Notes: generated by a model from the sequence alone, not told the origin. A stretch of DNA of 64,000 nucleotides from Paenibacillus piri (GCF_004354045.1 NZ_SMRT01000001.1:186001-250000); one strand, 5' to 3'. Counted from the stretch's first letter, positions 7,656 to 16,790 are shown. Translations and numbers: made by a program.

Positions 7656-10148
7656 ATGGATGGGGAGAAATGCGAATTGAAAAAACGGACGGTTCTTGGC
7701 AAGAGCTTGTTGAGCGCGGCTGCGGCGATCCTATTATTCGTTACGGTTGCCGGCGGGGCGGCCTATGCGGATACGTCAAGCGGCCAGACGGCGATTCCGG
7801 CAGTCATTGAGAAGACAACATCCTCCGTCGTTGCCATTATCGGCAAGCCGGTCAGCGGCAAAGATACGAAGGAGCGGAACCGCTACGATCTGGCCCACGG
7901 AACGGGCGTCATCGTAGAAAGCGACGGGACGATCCTGACGAATGCGCATGTCGTCAAAAATATGCGCAACATCAACGTGGTGACCGCCGACGGCAGGTCG
8001 TATCCGGGCAAAACGACGCACTATGACGAGGAGAGCGACCTCGCTCTGGTCAAAATCGACGCGCTCGGTCTGACACCCGCGACATTTGCCTCGCCAACCG
8101 ACATTAAAGTCGGCGAGCCCGTCATGGCGATCGGCACGCCGCTCTCGTTTGCGCTGCGCAACTCGGTCACATCCGGCATTGTCAGCGGCATGGACCGTTC
8201 CGTTCAATCCAAATATCAGCTGATCCAGACGGATGCGGCGATTAACCCGGGCAACAGCGGGGGCGCGCTCGTCAATATGAAAGGGCAGGTCATCGGCATC
8301 AATACACTCAAATACGTACAGTACGGCGTGGATGGCCTCGGCTTCTCCATACCGGTCCATACGGTGCAATATGTGCTGGATCATTTCCATAAATATGGAA
8401 AAGTGAAACGTCCTTATCTCGGACTCGAGCTCGGAGAGAGCTGGGAAGCGGTAGTCGGTCTGCCTTCCGGCAACGGTCTGGAAGTGACTTATGTGGAACC
8501 GGATTCACCGGCTGCCAAGGCGGGGGTGAAGCAGGGAGATACGCTGCTCGCGATCGATGAATTAAAGACGGGCAATCTGGTGGCATATAATGAAGCCTTG
8601 ACCCATTATTTGCCGGGGCAGAAAGTTCGGCTCACGCTGCAGGCGGGCGGTTCGTCCAAGGGTACGGAGCTTGTGCTGGGCGAAGAGCGTGCGAAGGATG
8701 CCAAAATCGTGCAGGATGGCGACGGCTCCTATATTGACGCAGATCAGGGCAAGACGCAGATCGGGGACAGCCACTTCGGCTGGTCGATGAAATATCCGGC
8801 CGGACTCGTCAAAGCGAGCCAGTCCCCGGATGGCGGCAACATTGTGCTGGCAGACGCCAAGGGCGAGTTCGCCATAAATATTATCGTGCAGGACAAGCAG
8901 AGCGAGGATTTGTCGCCGTTCGGGCTTTTGAAAAAGGTAAGCGGCAAATCGAACGATACGGTGCTCGAAAAGCGGTATGTCGATCAGGCTCCGCAGCCTT
9001 ATGCGCTGATGGTCGGCAAAAGGAAGGAAGGCGGCGAATATTATCAAATCCGCGCCTATTTGAAGGAAGATAAAATTTACTACGTCATTATGGTTATAAA
9101 AAAGGAAGAAAGTTACGCCAATGAGTTCAAGCGCAACAGCTATCTCGATCTGCTCGATACATTCGTCCTGAAATTCGATAACAACAATCCGGCGCTTAAA
9201 AATATTTCGGCTTATCAACAGGACAATACGGTTACGACGGAATACGGATTGTCGTTTGACTTGCCGACGAATTGGAGCAAGCGGGAGTGGGGACAGTACC
9301 TGACTTACGCGAGCGAGGACGGGGATTTGTCGGTATCGCTGCAGGTCACTTCCGCGGCATCCGGAGATACGGTGAAAGATTGGGCGGGCCGACAGGAGCG
9401 GTTGTTTACCGGTATCTACGCCGAAGACTACCGCGAGGTGCGCGGCGTGCAGGAAACCGTCGTCGGCGGTGCTGCGGCCCTCGAGAACCGGTATGCGAGC
9501 ACGATGGGGGACAAGTGGTACGAACACCATGTGCTGTACGTTTTGAAGGACAAATATAAGTATGAAATAAGCTTCTCATATCCGAAGGCGGCCGCCGGCA
9601 GTATGGACGAGATTATCGGTTCTTTTGCGAAATCGGCCCGCTTTTCGAAGGAATCGGTCAACAGCTCGCTTGGTTTCATCCAGGATGAGGACGATCTGAT
9701 GGATAAAAACCGTACCGCAGCCTATACGAACAAAAAATACGGCTACTCGCTGCAAGTTCCGGAAATATGGTACGGCAACCAGGGAGAGGTCGATACAGCG
9801 CTGAAACAGTTCACGTTTGAAGGCGGCGGATTGTCGGTAACGGCGGATGACCGAATCTCCCTGGAAGAAGCCGTTAACCGGCTTGAGCAGGAGTATAAGA
9901 AAAATGCGGAGACGGACGCCAATTACAAATATACGGCGACCGACGAGCCGCTGTTCGAGACGACGGCCAAACGCTTTGCCACCCAGTACAAAAGCAAAAA
10001 CGTGCCTTACACGCTGCATGAATATGTATTTGCCCAAAACGGCATCGTTTATACGTTCCGCCTGCGCATCAACGATGCGGTCAAGACGGAAGAGCAGTGG
10101 AAGCGGCTGGAGAGGGCGCTGCTGTCGGCCCGGTTTTTCGCGAAGTAG
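7656..10148 (+). CDS. Secreted HtrA/DegP-like serine protease with PDZ and three C-terminal repeats
   Basis: An exported serine protease, 830 residues. A signal or anchor sequence (KKRTVLGKSLLSAAAAILLF) is followed by a trypsin-like domain with the full triad H98 (TNAHVV), D128 (SDLALVKI) and S201 (GNSGGALV), then a PDZ domain at about 255-345 (GLEVTYVEPDSPAAKAGVKQ). The remaining 460 residues hold three related blocks beginning FGWSMKYP (about 375), YGLSFDLPTNW (about 528) and YGYSLQVPEIW (about 687), resembling PsbP/DUF1795-like folds. Ordinary HtrA proteins of this group end after the PDZ near 400 residues. A TTG at 7677 with GGGGAG nine bases upstream is an alternative start and would place the signal peptide directly at the N-terminus. 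Confidence 0.9.
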   Translation: MDGEKCELKKRTVLGKSLLSAAAAILLFVTVAGGAAYADTSSGQTAIPAVIEKTTSSVVAIIGKPVSGKDTKERNRYDLAHGTGVIVESDGTILTNAHVVKNMRNINVVTADGRSYPGKTTHYDEESDLALVKIDALGLTPATFASPTDIKVGEPVMAIGTPLSFALRNSVTSGIVSGMDRSVQSKYQLIQTDAAINPGNSGGALVNMKGQVIGINTLKYVQYGVDGLGFSIPVHTVQYVLDHFHKYGKVKRPYLGLELGESWEAVVGLPSGNGLEVTYVEPDSPAAKAGVKQGDTLLAIDELKTGNLVAYNEALTHYLPGQKVRLTLQAGGSSKGTELVLGEERAKDAKIVQDGDGSYIDADQGKTQIGDSHFGWSMKYPAGLVKASQSPDGGNIVLADAKGEFAINIIVQDKQSEDLSPFGLLKKVSGKSNDTVLEKRYVDQAPQPYALMVGKRKEGGEYYQIRAYLKEDKIYYVIMVIKKEESYANEFKRNSYLDLLDTFVLKFDNNNPALKNISAYQQDNTVTTEYGLSFDLPTNWSKREWGQYLTYASEDGDLSVSLQVTSAASGDTVKDWAGRQERLFTGIYAEDYREVRGVQETVVGGAAALENRYASTMGDKWYEHHVLYVLKDKYKYEISFSYPKAAAGSMDEIIGSFAKSARFSKESVNSSLGFIQDEDDLMDKNRTAAYTNKKYGYSLQVPEIWYGNQGEVDTALKQFTFEGGGLSVTADDRISLEEAVNRLEQEYKKNAETDANYKYTATDEPLFETTAKRFATQYKSKNVPYTLHEYVFAQNGIVYTFRLRINDAVKTEEQWKRLERALLSARFFAK

Positions 10149-10214
10149 GGGCGGCGGCCGGCTAAGCCGGGAAGCGATTCATCGAGAGCGGGAGACGCTG
10201 CAGCTTGCCTCGAA

Positions 10215-10320
10215 GTGAACTTGTTCAGTAGTGGAATCAGATGGGGACTCTCCCCCACCTGATTCAAGGCCCACCTTAGAGGTGGGAGTCTTAACCCGAT
10301 AAAGTCGTAATCGGATAAAC
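10215..10320 (+). repeat. Palindromic repeat, copy A (IS200/IS605-end-like)
   Basis: First of three copies of a structured element that begins GTGAAC and ends GTAATCGGATAAAC. It contains the hairpin CCCACCTTAGAGGTGGG and the pair GAATCAG / CTGATTC. Relative to copy B at 17956, it lacks the first hairpin (GTTCAGC/GCTGAAC). It lies 66 bases after the HtrA-like gene. No transposase is nearby. Confidence 0.75.
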
Positions 10321-10321
10321 G

Positions 10322-10369
10322 AAAGATGCCTTCGAAACCGCGGTTTACCGCCGGATCGAAGGCATCTTT
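10322..10369. terminator. Inverted repeat, probable bidirectional terminator
   Basis: AAAGATGCCTTCGA pairs perfectly with TCGAAGGCATCTTT across a 20-base loop. A second inverted repeat, AAACAAGCATCG / CGATGCTTGTTT, occupies 10483-10528. The stretch between the convergent HtrA-like and YhhQ genes (10149-10544) otherwise holds only repeat copy A. Confidence 0.5.
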
Positions 10370-10544
10370 AACAACTGCTGACGGAACTTATCTATGCGCC
10401 AAGTACGCGCGATTGTTCAGTACAATCGCCTGCCCCCGCGCAGCCGTTCCGTGCGCGAATCGATCGCGCTCTCGCGACACCCAAACAAGCATCGTGCCTG
10501 AATTCGCATTCCGGCGCGATGCTTGTTTCAACTGGCCGATGCCG

Positions 10545-11093
10545 TCAAACCTTTAACGAGCGGCTTTTCCCGGATCTTGCGCTGTAGGCGATCAGCCATG
10601 CGCCCGCGCTTTGGAGCGCCGTTTTCACGATAATTTGACCGAGCACGGCATAGATGACCGCATCCCATGGCAGCACGCCTGCGCCAAACGGGGACAAGCC
10701 GATGATGATGAAAACAATGCTGTCGACGATGCCTCCGACAAAGCCGCTGTAGAACACTTTATGCGCCATCGGCAGCTTCAGCCGGGTGTAAATTTCCGTA
10801 TCCGTCGTTTCCGACAGCATGAACGTGAAGGCGGACGCCGTTACGATCCACAATGTGTCGCCGAGAACGTTGGAGGTAATAGCCGACACGATCATCGCCA
10901 CGGCGATGGTTGCGTACGTTTTGCGCCGTCCTATGACGTTTTGCACCAAATCGCGCAAAATGAAGGTGGCTCCGATCAGAAACGAGCCGACAGGAACGAT
11001 CAGGACGCCGAGCTGCAGCGGCTGGAAGGAGGCTGTCAGCACGTTGGCCAGCACGATGCTCAGCAAATAAGCGGCAATCAGGAACGATCTCAT
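10545..11093 (-). CDS. yhhQ: Queuosine precursor transporter, YhhQ/VUT family
   Basis: A 182-residue integral membrane protein of the VUT/DUF165 family, whose E. coli member YhhQ imports queuosine precursors. Five to six hydrophobic segments are visible, with the characteristic FILRDLVQNVIGRRKTYATI in the first cytoplasmic loop and GGIVDSIVFIIIG later. It begins 12 bases after queF on the same strand behind AAGGAG, so the two form one unit controlled by the preQ1 riboswitch. The pairing fits salvage of preQ0 or preQ1 with reduction of preQ0 by QueF. Confidence 0.88.
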   Translation of the reverse strand: MRSFLIAAYLLSIVLANVLTASFQPLQLGVLIVPVGSFLIGATFILRDLVQNVIGRRKTYATIAVAMIVSAITSNVLGDTLWIVTASAFTFMLSETTDTEIYTRLKLPMAHKVFYSGFVGGIVDSIVFIIIGLSPFGAGVLPWDAVIYAVLGQIIVKTALQSAGAWLIAYSARSGKSRSLKV

Positions 11094-11105
11094 GAGGGTC
11101 GCTCC

Positions 11106-11606
11106 TTACCGGTTATCCACTTTTTCCGGATATAGATCATGATTCATGAGCCTGTGCTCGGCCATCGCTTCATACTTCGTGCCGGGGCGTCCCCAGTTGC
11201 AGTACGGATCGATGGAAATGCCGCCGCGGGGGGTGAATTTGCCCCACACCTCGATATACCGCGGATTCATCAGCGCAATCAGATCGTTCATAATGATGTT
11301 GACGCAATCCTCGTGGAAGCCGCCATGGTTGCGGAAGCTGAACAAATACAGCTTGAGCGACTTGCTCTCCACCATTTTGATATCGGGAATGTAGGAAATG
11401 TAGAGCGTGGCAAAATCGGGCTGTCCGGTAATCGGGCATAAGCTGGTGAATTCGGGACAATTGAATTTAACGAAATAAGAACGGTCCGGATGCTTGTTGT
11501 CGAAAGCCTCCAGCACCTTCGGATCGTACGAGAAAATATAAGGCGTCTGCTGATTCCCTAGCAGCGTCAGATCGCTCAAATTTTCGTCGCGGTTGGACGT
11601 GGTCAT
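11106..11606 (-). CDS. queF: NADPH-dependent 7-cyano-7-deazaguanine reductase QueF
   Basis: Reduces the nitrile of preQ0 to preQ1 in the queuosine pathway, in the cytoplasm. The protein has 166 residues, the size of the short unimodular QueF type, with the catalytic cysteine in [13 protein letters not shown] and the substrate/NADPH motifs [20 protein letters not shown] and [16 protein letters not shown]. The open frame runs 57 codons further upstream, but that part translates the riboswitch leader; the ATG at 11606 follows AGAGGGGATACCAC. A YhhQ-type transporter follows in the same unit. No queC, queD or queE is in the window. Confidence 0.95.
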   Translation of the reverse strand: MTTSNRDENLSDLTLLGNQQTPYIFSYDPKVLEAFDNKHPDRSYFVKFNCPEFTSLCPITGQPDFATLYISYIPDIKMVESKSLKLYLFSFRNHGGFHEDCVNIIMNDLIALMNPRYIEVWGKFTPRGGISIDPYCNWGRPGTKYEAMAEHRLMNHDLYPEKVDNR

Positions 11607-11701
11607 GTGGTATCCCCTCTCTTTTCTTGCGGACTGCGCCGCGGGCCCAAAAGAAGAATGCGATTGCCGGAACTTGGCTCCGCCGTAAACTAAAGAACGT
11701 G

Positions 11702-11727
11702 AAAAAAACGATACATGGGTAACGTTT
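11702..11727 (-). terminator. Possible attenuator hairpin of the queF leader
   Basis: On the minus strand, AAACGTTA can pair imperfectly with TATCGTTT, followed by a run of seven T. It begins four bases after the riboswitch core and about 95 bases before the queF start. Position and T run suit a transcription-terminating expression platform, but the stem is short. Confidence 0.45.
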
Positions 11728-11730
11728 ATT

Positions 11731-11764
11731 CTTAGTTTTTTATAGAGGGAGTTCGCGAACCTCT
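11731..11764 (-). promoter_or_regulatory. preQ1-I riboswitch upstream of queF
   Basis: The minus strand reads AGAGGTTCGCGAACTCCCTC followed by TATAAAAAACTAAG. This matches the class I preQ1 aptamer: a 5' hairpin with stem AGAGG/CCTCT, a C-containing loop, and the A-rich tail with CTAA that folds back as a pseudoknot. It lies 125 bases before queF and is expected to lower expression of queF and the transporter when preQ1 is abundant. A TATAGT-like -10 box at 11814-11819 would start the leader just upstream. Confidence 0.92.
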
Positions 11765-11819
11765 CCCGGACGGACAAGCCGTTTCCGGTTTTTCTTCTTC
11801 AGTTATCTATAGCACTATA

Positions 11820-12025
11820 CCATATCGGCGGCCGGATTGCATCTTAAATTGCAGGCAGACGAATGGAAACGGTTGCCGATGACGGCCGGGTTCGGCTTTG
11901 CGGCGCGGGTATGCTGCTGCAGGCGCGGGCGATACTAATGACGGGCTGCGGCCTTACGCCGTCCGTCCGAGAACTCGGGTTTGTCCGGGTGTAAGCTGCC
12001 GATGGTTACTTACCTGCAGTTCAGT
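11820..12025. other. Intergenic DNA between divergent queF and aldo/keto reductase
   Basis: Apart from the candidate queF -10 box at its left edge, no gene, repeat or convincing hairpin was seen in this stretch. Confidence 0.5.
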
Positions 12026-12076
12026 AGCTTAGAAAATAGTAAGCTCTTACCTGAATGAAGACTTGTTATATATAAT
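12026..12076 (+). promoter_or_regulatory. Promoter with inverted-repeat operator for the aldo/keto reductase
   Basis: AGCTTA and TAAGCT form a perfect inverted repeat with an eight-base spacer (12026-12045), just upstream of a consensus TATAAT at 12071-12076. CTTACCTG occurs twice, near 12009 and 12046. There is no good -35 box, so an activator or a repressor of the HxlR or MarR type could act here; none is encoded nearby. Confidence 0.45.
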
Positions 12077-12157
12077 GGATTAGTGGCGGTTACTTTAGAG
12101 GCCGGTAGGCGTAAACGGCTGGAAGCGGTACCAGGTTATAATGAGGAGGAGTTCTTT

Positions 12158-13174
12158 ATGAATTACCGTTTTATGGGGAAAACAGGGCTGAAGGTAAGCG
12201 AGCTGTGCTTGGGCTCCATGACTTTCGGCGCGGCGGCGGATCGTGAGGAGAGCTTTCGCATCATGGACCGGTTTAAGGAAGCCGGCGGCAATTTCATCGA
12301 TACGGCCAACGTGTACTCTCAAGGCTTGTCCGAGGAAATCGTCGGCGCCTGGTTGAAGAATAACAATCGGAACGATTTCGTTGTCGCGACGAAGGTACGA
12401 TTCGGCATGGGCGACGGGCCGAACGATATGGGCTTAAGCCGCAAGCATATTCTTGCCTCCGTCGAAGACAGCCTGCGCCGTCTGGGTACGGATTACATCG
12501 ATTTGTTTCAGGTTCATGCCTGGGACGCGGCAACGCCGTTGGAGGAAACGCTCAGCACGCTGAACGATCTTGTGCGCAAAGGCGTTGTCCGCTACATCGG
12601 AGCGAGCAATTACAGGGCATGGCAGCTGCAAAAGGCGATCTATACATCCCGTCAGCATGGCTGGGAGCCGTTCTCCTGCCTGCAGCCTCAGTATAATTTG
12701 CTGTGCCGCGCGACGGAATTCGAAATGCTGCCATTGTGCGAGCACGAGGGACTTGGCGTTATTCCATGGAGTCCGCTGCGCGGCGGCTTGTTGAGCGGTA
12801 AATTCAAGCGTGGGGAGACACCGCTCGAAAATACGCGGGTTGGAGCGAACAAGGAAGTGTGGGAGCGCTACAACAACGAGTTTACGTGGAATATTATCGA
12901 TACGCTGAGCGGAGTGGCGGATGAAACAGGCAAGTCGCCGGCACAGGTCGCATTGAATTGGATGCTGAGCCGCAGCGTCATCACCTCGCCGATTATCGGA
13001 GCGAGAAATACGGCTCAGCTTGAGGACAATTTGGGAGCGGGCGGCTGGTCGTTAACGGAGGAGCAGCTGAGCCGATTAAACGATGTAAGCGAGCTGCCTG
13101 TGACATATCCGTACGATCTGGCCGCGGAAAACCAGCAGCGCCGGGGCAGAGTTCCCGAGGCCGCCAAACTGTAG
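12158..13174 (+). CDS. Aldo/keto reductase
   Basis: A 338-residue NADPH-dependent aldo/keto reductase of the bacterial AKR11/YdbC-like type. The barrel's catalytic tetrad is visible as D in [12 protein letters not shown] in the same motif, K in [11 protein letters not shown], and H in LFQVHAWD. The cofactor loop near the C-terminus reads [18 protein letters not shown]. The start ATG follows GAGGAGGAG, better than the frame-extended start 25 codons earlier. An SDR reductase gene follows 117 bases downstream in the same direction, so the two may be co-transcribed. The physiological substrate cannot be read from the sequence. Confidence 0.9.
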   Translation: MNYRFMGKTGLKVSELCLGSMTFGAAADREESFRIMDRFKEAGGNFIDTANVYSQGLSEEIVGAWLKNNNRNDFVVATKVRFGMGDGPNDMGLSRKHILASVEDSLRRLGTDYIDLFQVHAWDAATPLEETLSTLNDLVRKGVVRYIGASNYRAWQLQKAIYTSRQHGWEPFSCLQPQYNLLCRATEFEMLPLCEHEGLGVIPWSPLRGGLLSGKFKRGETPLENTRVGANKEVWERYNNEFTWNIIDTLSGVADETGKSPAQVALNWMLSRSVITSPIIGARNTAQLEDNLGAGGWSLTEEQLSRLNDVSELPVTYPYDLAAENQQRRGRVPEAAKL

Positions 13175-13291
13175 CCGCGTCGTGTGGTTCGGACAAGCCG
13201 CCGGCTTGGCGGGATCGGTTTTCATCCGGGAACCTGACCGGCGCGCCTGTCCCTTGAGGAAATCGAAAATACCGGAAGGAGAGGCATCATC

Positions 13292-14050
13292 ATGTACCAT
13301 TTTGAAAATAAAGTCGTTTGGATTACCGGAAGCAGCACAGGGATCGGCCGCGCAGCCGCGCTGGCGTTCGCCGAGCATGGAGCGGATGTGGTTATTCATT
13401 GCAATGCGAGCGTTGAGGAGGCGCGCAAGCTGGAAGAGGAAATTAACCGGCTGGGCCGGAAATGCTTGCTCGTGCAGGGGGATGTCGCCGACCGTCAGCA
13501 GGTTGAAGCGATGGCGGCCCGCATCGACGAAACGTTCGGGCGTATCGACGTGCTGATCAACAATGCCGGCGCGCTGATTCAAAGAGTGCGGCTGGAGGAG
13601 CTTGAGGAGGAGCTGTGGGACCGCGTCATGAATGTCAACCTGAAGTCGGTATACCTCGTGACGAAGGCGTCGCTGCCGCTGCTCAAGCGTTCCGACAAAG
13701 GCCGCGTCATTAACATGACTTCCGTGGCCGCCCGGAATGGCGGCGGGTTCGGCTCGATCGCTTACGGCGCCGCAAAAGGAGGAGTCAGCACGATGACACG
13801 CGGGATGGCCAAGGATCTTATCGAGTACAAGATCACCGTTAACGGCATCGCGCCGGGCATCATCGCAACGCCGTTCCATGACCGGTTTACGCCTCCCGAC
13901 ATTCGGGCGAAAACATTATCCGGCATTCCGATGGGCCGCGAAGGCACGCCGGAGGAAACGGTGGGGGCAGCGCTGTTCCTGGCATCGCCGTATGCCGATT
14001 ATATAACCGGCGAAATTATAGAAGTGAACGGCGGCCAGCTGATGGACTGA
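13292..14050 (+). CDS. Short-chain dehydrogenase/reductase, FabG-like
   Basis: A 252-residue classical SDR. It has the nucleotide loop TGSSTGIGRA, the NNAG motif (LINNAGALI), catalytic S in NMTSVAARNG, and YGAAKGG with the Y-x3-K pair, and it ends with the family's TGEIIEVNGGQLMD. FabG, glucose dehydrogenase and 3-ketoacyl-type reductases share this pattern; without acyl-carrier or fatty-acid genes nearby, a detoxifying or sugar oxidoreductase role is as likely as fatty acid synthesis. The start follows GGAAGGAGAGG. Confidence 0.9.
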   Translation: MYHFENKVVWITGSSTGIGRAAALAFAEHGADVVIHCNASVEEARKLEEEINRLGRKCLLVQGDVADRQQVEAMAARIDETFGRIDVLINNAGALIQRVRLEELEEELWDRVMNVNLKSVYLVTKASLPLLKRSDKGRVINMTSVAARNGGGFGSIAYGAAKGGVSTMTRGMAKDLIEYKITVNGIAPGIIATPFHDRFTPPDIRAKTLSGIPMGREGTPEETVGAALFLASPYADYITGEIIEVNGGQLMD

Positions 14051-14151
14051 TGCCGGCTTACGGCCGGTATAACATCAGAAAGAACATCCAGGTCCCATGT
14101 TAAGCGGTTGGCGCTCAGGCGTCCGTAATTAAATTAGGAATAATTACACAT

Positions 14152-14255
14152 GGGGCTGTCCCAATCGGTATCAACCGGTGAGACAGTCCCCCCAAATATG
14201 AAAAGCCGCCTCCAACACCACTATATCAGTGGGGATGGAAGCGGCTTTTCACATG
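14152..14255 (+). repeat. Bipartite hairpin repeat, copy 1
   Basis: Two adjacent hairpins: GGGGCTGTCCCA...GACAGTCCCC, then AAAAGCCGCCTCCAAC...GATGGAAGCGGCTTTT. A closely similar copy sits at 46649. The rest of the 303-base gap between the SDR and merR genes (14051-14353) shows only a possible TACAAT -10 box near 14310. Confidence 0.75.
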
Positions 14256-14353
14256 CACATTTGGGGACAACCGCTGTCCAGTGAAGTGGATTCTCTCTCA
14301 TGCAATGCATTACAATTAAGAGATGAATCTTGGTATTGGAAGGGGACATTGTC

Positions 14354-14737
14354 ATGAAAATTAGTCAACTGGCTAAAGCAACCGGTGTCAGCACCCGATC
14401 GATCCGACATTACGAGAAGAAAAGACTGCTTGACACCAAACGTCTTGAAAACAATTATCGCGAATTCGAAGAATCTGCCATCGAACGTGTCAAGACGATC
14501 CAAATATATTTGGGACTTGGAATGACGACGGATGAGATTCTGGAAATATTACTATGCCATGATGCTTATGTTGATGTTGCGGGTACGGACGAGTTCTGCG
14601 AAGATATGCTTGATGCCTATGAGCAAAAAAGGGATGAGATCGTCAAACAAATTCGCGCATTGGCTGCCGTACAGCAGCGTTTGGACCAACGCATTGAGCA
14701 AATGAAAGAACGGCGTTCAGATGGAGACGTTACCTGA
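14354..14737 (+). CDS. MerR-family transcriptional regulator
   Basis: A 127-residue MerR-type activator. The N-terminus holds the winged helix-turn-helix (MKISQLAKATGVSTRSIRHY, then NNYREFEESAIERVKTIQIY), followed by a long dimerisation helix (DEIVKQIRALAAVQQRLDQR). There is no cysteine cluster of the metal-sensing type, so it probably responds to an organic or oxidative signal. The ATG at 14354 has AAGGGG eight bases upstream. It is convergent with the imine-reductase-like pair, whose promoter has the long spacer and dyad typical of MerR targets, so it is the obvious candidate regulator. Confidence 0.88.
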   Translation: MKISQLAKATGVSTRSIRHYEKKRLLDTKRLENNYREFEESAIERVKTIQIYLGLGMTTDEILEILLCHDAYVDVAGTDEFCEDMLDAYEQKRDEIVKQIRALAAVQQRLDQRIEQMKERRSDGDVT

Positions 14738-14767
14738 ACGCGCCGCATCCCCGTACTAGACCTCAAT

Positions 14768-14819
14768 AAAACAACGGGAGAGCCCGGTCCTCTTCGAGGA
14801 CCGGGCTCTCCCGTTGTTT
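14768..14819. terminator. Long perfect bidirectional terminator
   Basis: A stem of about 24 base pairs around a TTC loop (AACAACGGGAGAGCCCGGTC paired with its complement), with A and T runs at the two ends. It sits between the convergent merR and reductase genes. Confidence 0.9.
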
Positions 14820-14822
14820 ATT

Positions 14823-15764
14823 TCAACCGGGTCGCACCGCCGAATGACGAGTCGTCTCCACCAGCCGGGCGTAGCTGTCTGTACCGTAGCCGGCATTGAT
14901 TGCCCGCCGGGCGATGGCATTCGCCGAGGCCAGCACGCTGGTGTCAAGACCATGGGCAAGTGCGGCCTGGATAATATGCTCCATGCCTGCGGCAGCCGAG
15001 ACGAGATTGGACTCGTCGCCCGGATAGCACTCTTCGTCGACCTGATCGGCTATAGCAGACATAATATCAGGCAGGATGCCAATAATGCCCTGGGCATGTG
15101 AAGCGAGCTCGCGTGCGTCGATATTTTCCGCTTTTGCAAGGGCGAGCGCATGGATATAGCCGCTCATGAACGTCCAGAAAATATCCAGCAGCACCACGTC
15201 ATAAGCCGCAGCGCGGCCTATGTCCGTTCCGAGGTGTACGGCCGTTCCGCCCAAGCTCGATAAAGTATCCTTATGTGCCATATAGATGTCTTCCGGTCCG
15301 CTGTAATGGATGATGGCCGAGTTGTGACCGATCGTTGTCGTTGGTGTCATGATAGCTCCGTCCAGATACCCTCCTATGTTGTTTTCCGCGGCCCACTCGG
15401 CCATTTGGCGCGCACGCTCCGGCGTACCGGTTGTCAGGTTTACCAGAATGCGGCCTTTCATGTGGCCTCCTAATGGATCCAGAATTGCGCGCACTGCGTC
15501 ATAATCGAGCACACAGATGATGATCAGCGGACTTGCAGCGACCGCTTCGGCAGCAGTCTTCGCGAGGACCGCACCCTGCGCGGTAAGCGTATCGGCTTTA
15601 CCGGCGGTGCGGTTCCAGACTGTCGTCGGATGACCGGCCCTCAGCAACGCATGAGTCAACGCCCGTCCCATCGGGCCAAGGCCGAGCACGGTCACCGGAG
15701 TTCGGATAGCTGCCGGAGTTTCAACGTTTTTGCTTTCTCGTTGAGCCTGGTTATCAGTTAACAA
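14823..15764 (-). CDS. NAD(P)-dependent oxidoreductase, imine reductase-like
   Basis: A 313-residue member of the 6-phosphogluconate/beta-hydroxyacid dehydrogenase superfamily, closest in look to imine reductases. It has the Rossmann motif VLGLGPMGRAL, the NADPH-selecting HPTTVWNRTAGKAD, and the long interdomain helix AAAYDVVLLDIFWTFMSGY. Characterised enzymes of this group carry Asp or Tyr at a position in this helix, and an Asp is present here (LLD). It starts with TTG behind GGGAGG. It lies directly downstream of a frameshifted paralogue, so the pair is a tandem duplication. Confidence 0.85.
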   Translation of the reverse strand: MLTDNQAQRESKNVETPAAIRTPVTVLGLGPMGRALTHALLRAGHPTTVWNRTAGKADTLTAQGAVLAKTAAEAVAASPLIIICVLDYDAVRAILDPLGGHMKGRILVNLTTGTPERARQMAEWAAENNIGGYLDGAIMTPTTTIGHNSAIIHYSGPEDIYMAHKDTLSSLGGTAVHLGTDIGRAAAYDVVLLDIFWTFMSGYIHALALAKAENIDARELASHAQGIIGILPDIMSAIADQVDEECYPGDESNLVSAAAGMEHIIQAALAHGLDTSVLASANAIARRAINAGYGTDSYARLVETTRHSAVRPG

Positions 15765-15827
15765 TGGAAATGCCTCCCTATAGTCATATGTCCACCCTGT
15801 TTCACCGCGATACAGCGAATCGATCGA

Positions 15828-16767
15828 TCACACCGTCGATTCCGGTTTCTGAATCAGCTCCGCCAGCCTTGAGAGGCCGTCGGCACCGTAGCCTTCCGCG
15901 ACTCCGCGAACAATCAGATTATGAATCGGCTTCATGAGATCTGCGCTTATGCCTAGCTCACGGCATGCATCCATGAAATTCACGAATCCTGCTTGATTTA
16001 TGCAGGCTGGAAACATCGGTCGCATGGTCATTCGAGTCTATCGCTTGCGCCATTCGGGGCAGAGCCGCCGACATGGCATGCAGCCAAGGAACAACCAGAG
16101 ATGCGAGAGCAGCTGCTTGTATCATTTCCGAGCGTACCATGGCGGCCGCTTGGAAAAATCCCCCGAACATCCCGTACATGGCGCTCAGCAGAGCCAGGTC
16201 ATAGAGAGGCGCGAGACCGGCATCTTCCCCAAGATAATTGCTTCTTCCGAGCTTCTCCAGCGTCAGCCGGCAGCTCATGAATGCATCCGGCGAACCGCTG
16301 TACAGCACGAGCGCTCCCGGACTGCCGATCATCTGGGGAATGGCCATGATGCCGCCGTCAATATAATCGGCGCCCTGATTGGCCGCCCATGCAGCTGCCT
16401 TGCGGGCTTGGGCAGGCGTGCCATTGGTGAGGTTTACCAATGTCTTGCCTATCAACATATGGCCTGCAGGCTCAAGGATTTCATGCATGGCATTGTAATC
16501 CAGCACGCAGACGATTAGCATCGGACTGGCTGCAATGGCCTCAGCCGTTGTGGCGGCGACCGCGGCTCCCTGCAGCGCCAACGCATCGGCTTTACCGGCC
16601 GTACGGTTCCAGACGGTCGTCGGATGGCCCTCTTTCAGCAATGTCTCTGCCAGTGCCGAGCCCATCATACCCAAGCCGATGACCGTTACGGCTGTTCGGC
16701 TTTCATTCGCTGCCAAGCTCCTATTCTTCACTGAAATATCACTCATGCCTTGGCCGTCTTCCTTCAT
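15828..16767 (-). pseudogene. Frameshifted imine reductase-like paralogue
   Basis: The same family as the next gene downstream (VIGLGMMGSALAETLLKEGH, HPTTVWNRTAGKAD). The reading frame is intact from ATG 16767, which follows GGGAGGG, to about codon 256. It then shifts: the frame from 16767 ends in an unrelated tail at 15958, while the expected C-terminus (NQAGFVNFMDACRELGI to the end) continues in the other frame to the stop at 15828. Removing one T from the TTT run at 15997-15999 restores a full-length protein of about 312 residues. Either a real one-base insertion inactivates it, or this is a sequencing error. Confidence 0.8.
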
Positions 16768-16790
16768 AGTGAATCCCTCCCTTCAGCCTT

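Noticed and set aside
11607..11777. N-terminal extension of queF by 57 codons
   Set aside because: It translates the preQ1 riboswitch leader and has no family match; the ATG at 11606 has a proper ribosome site.
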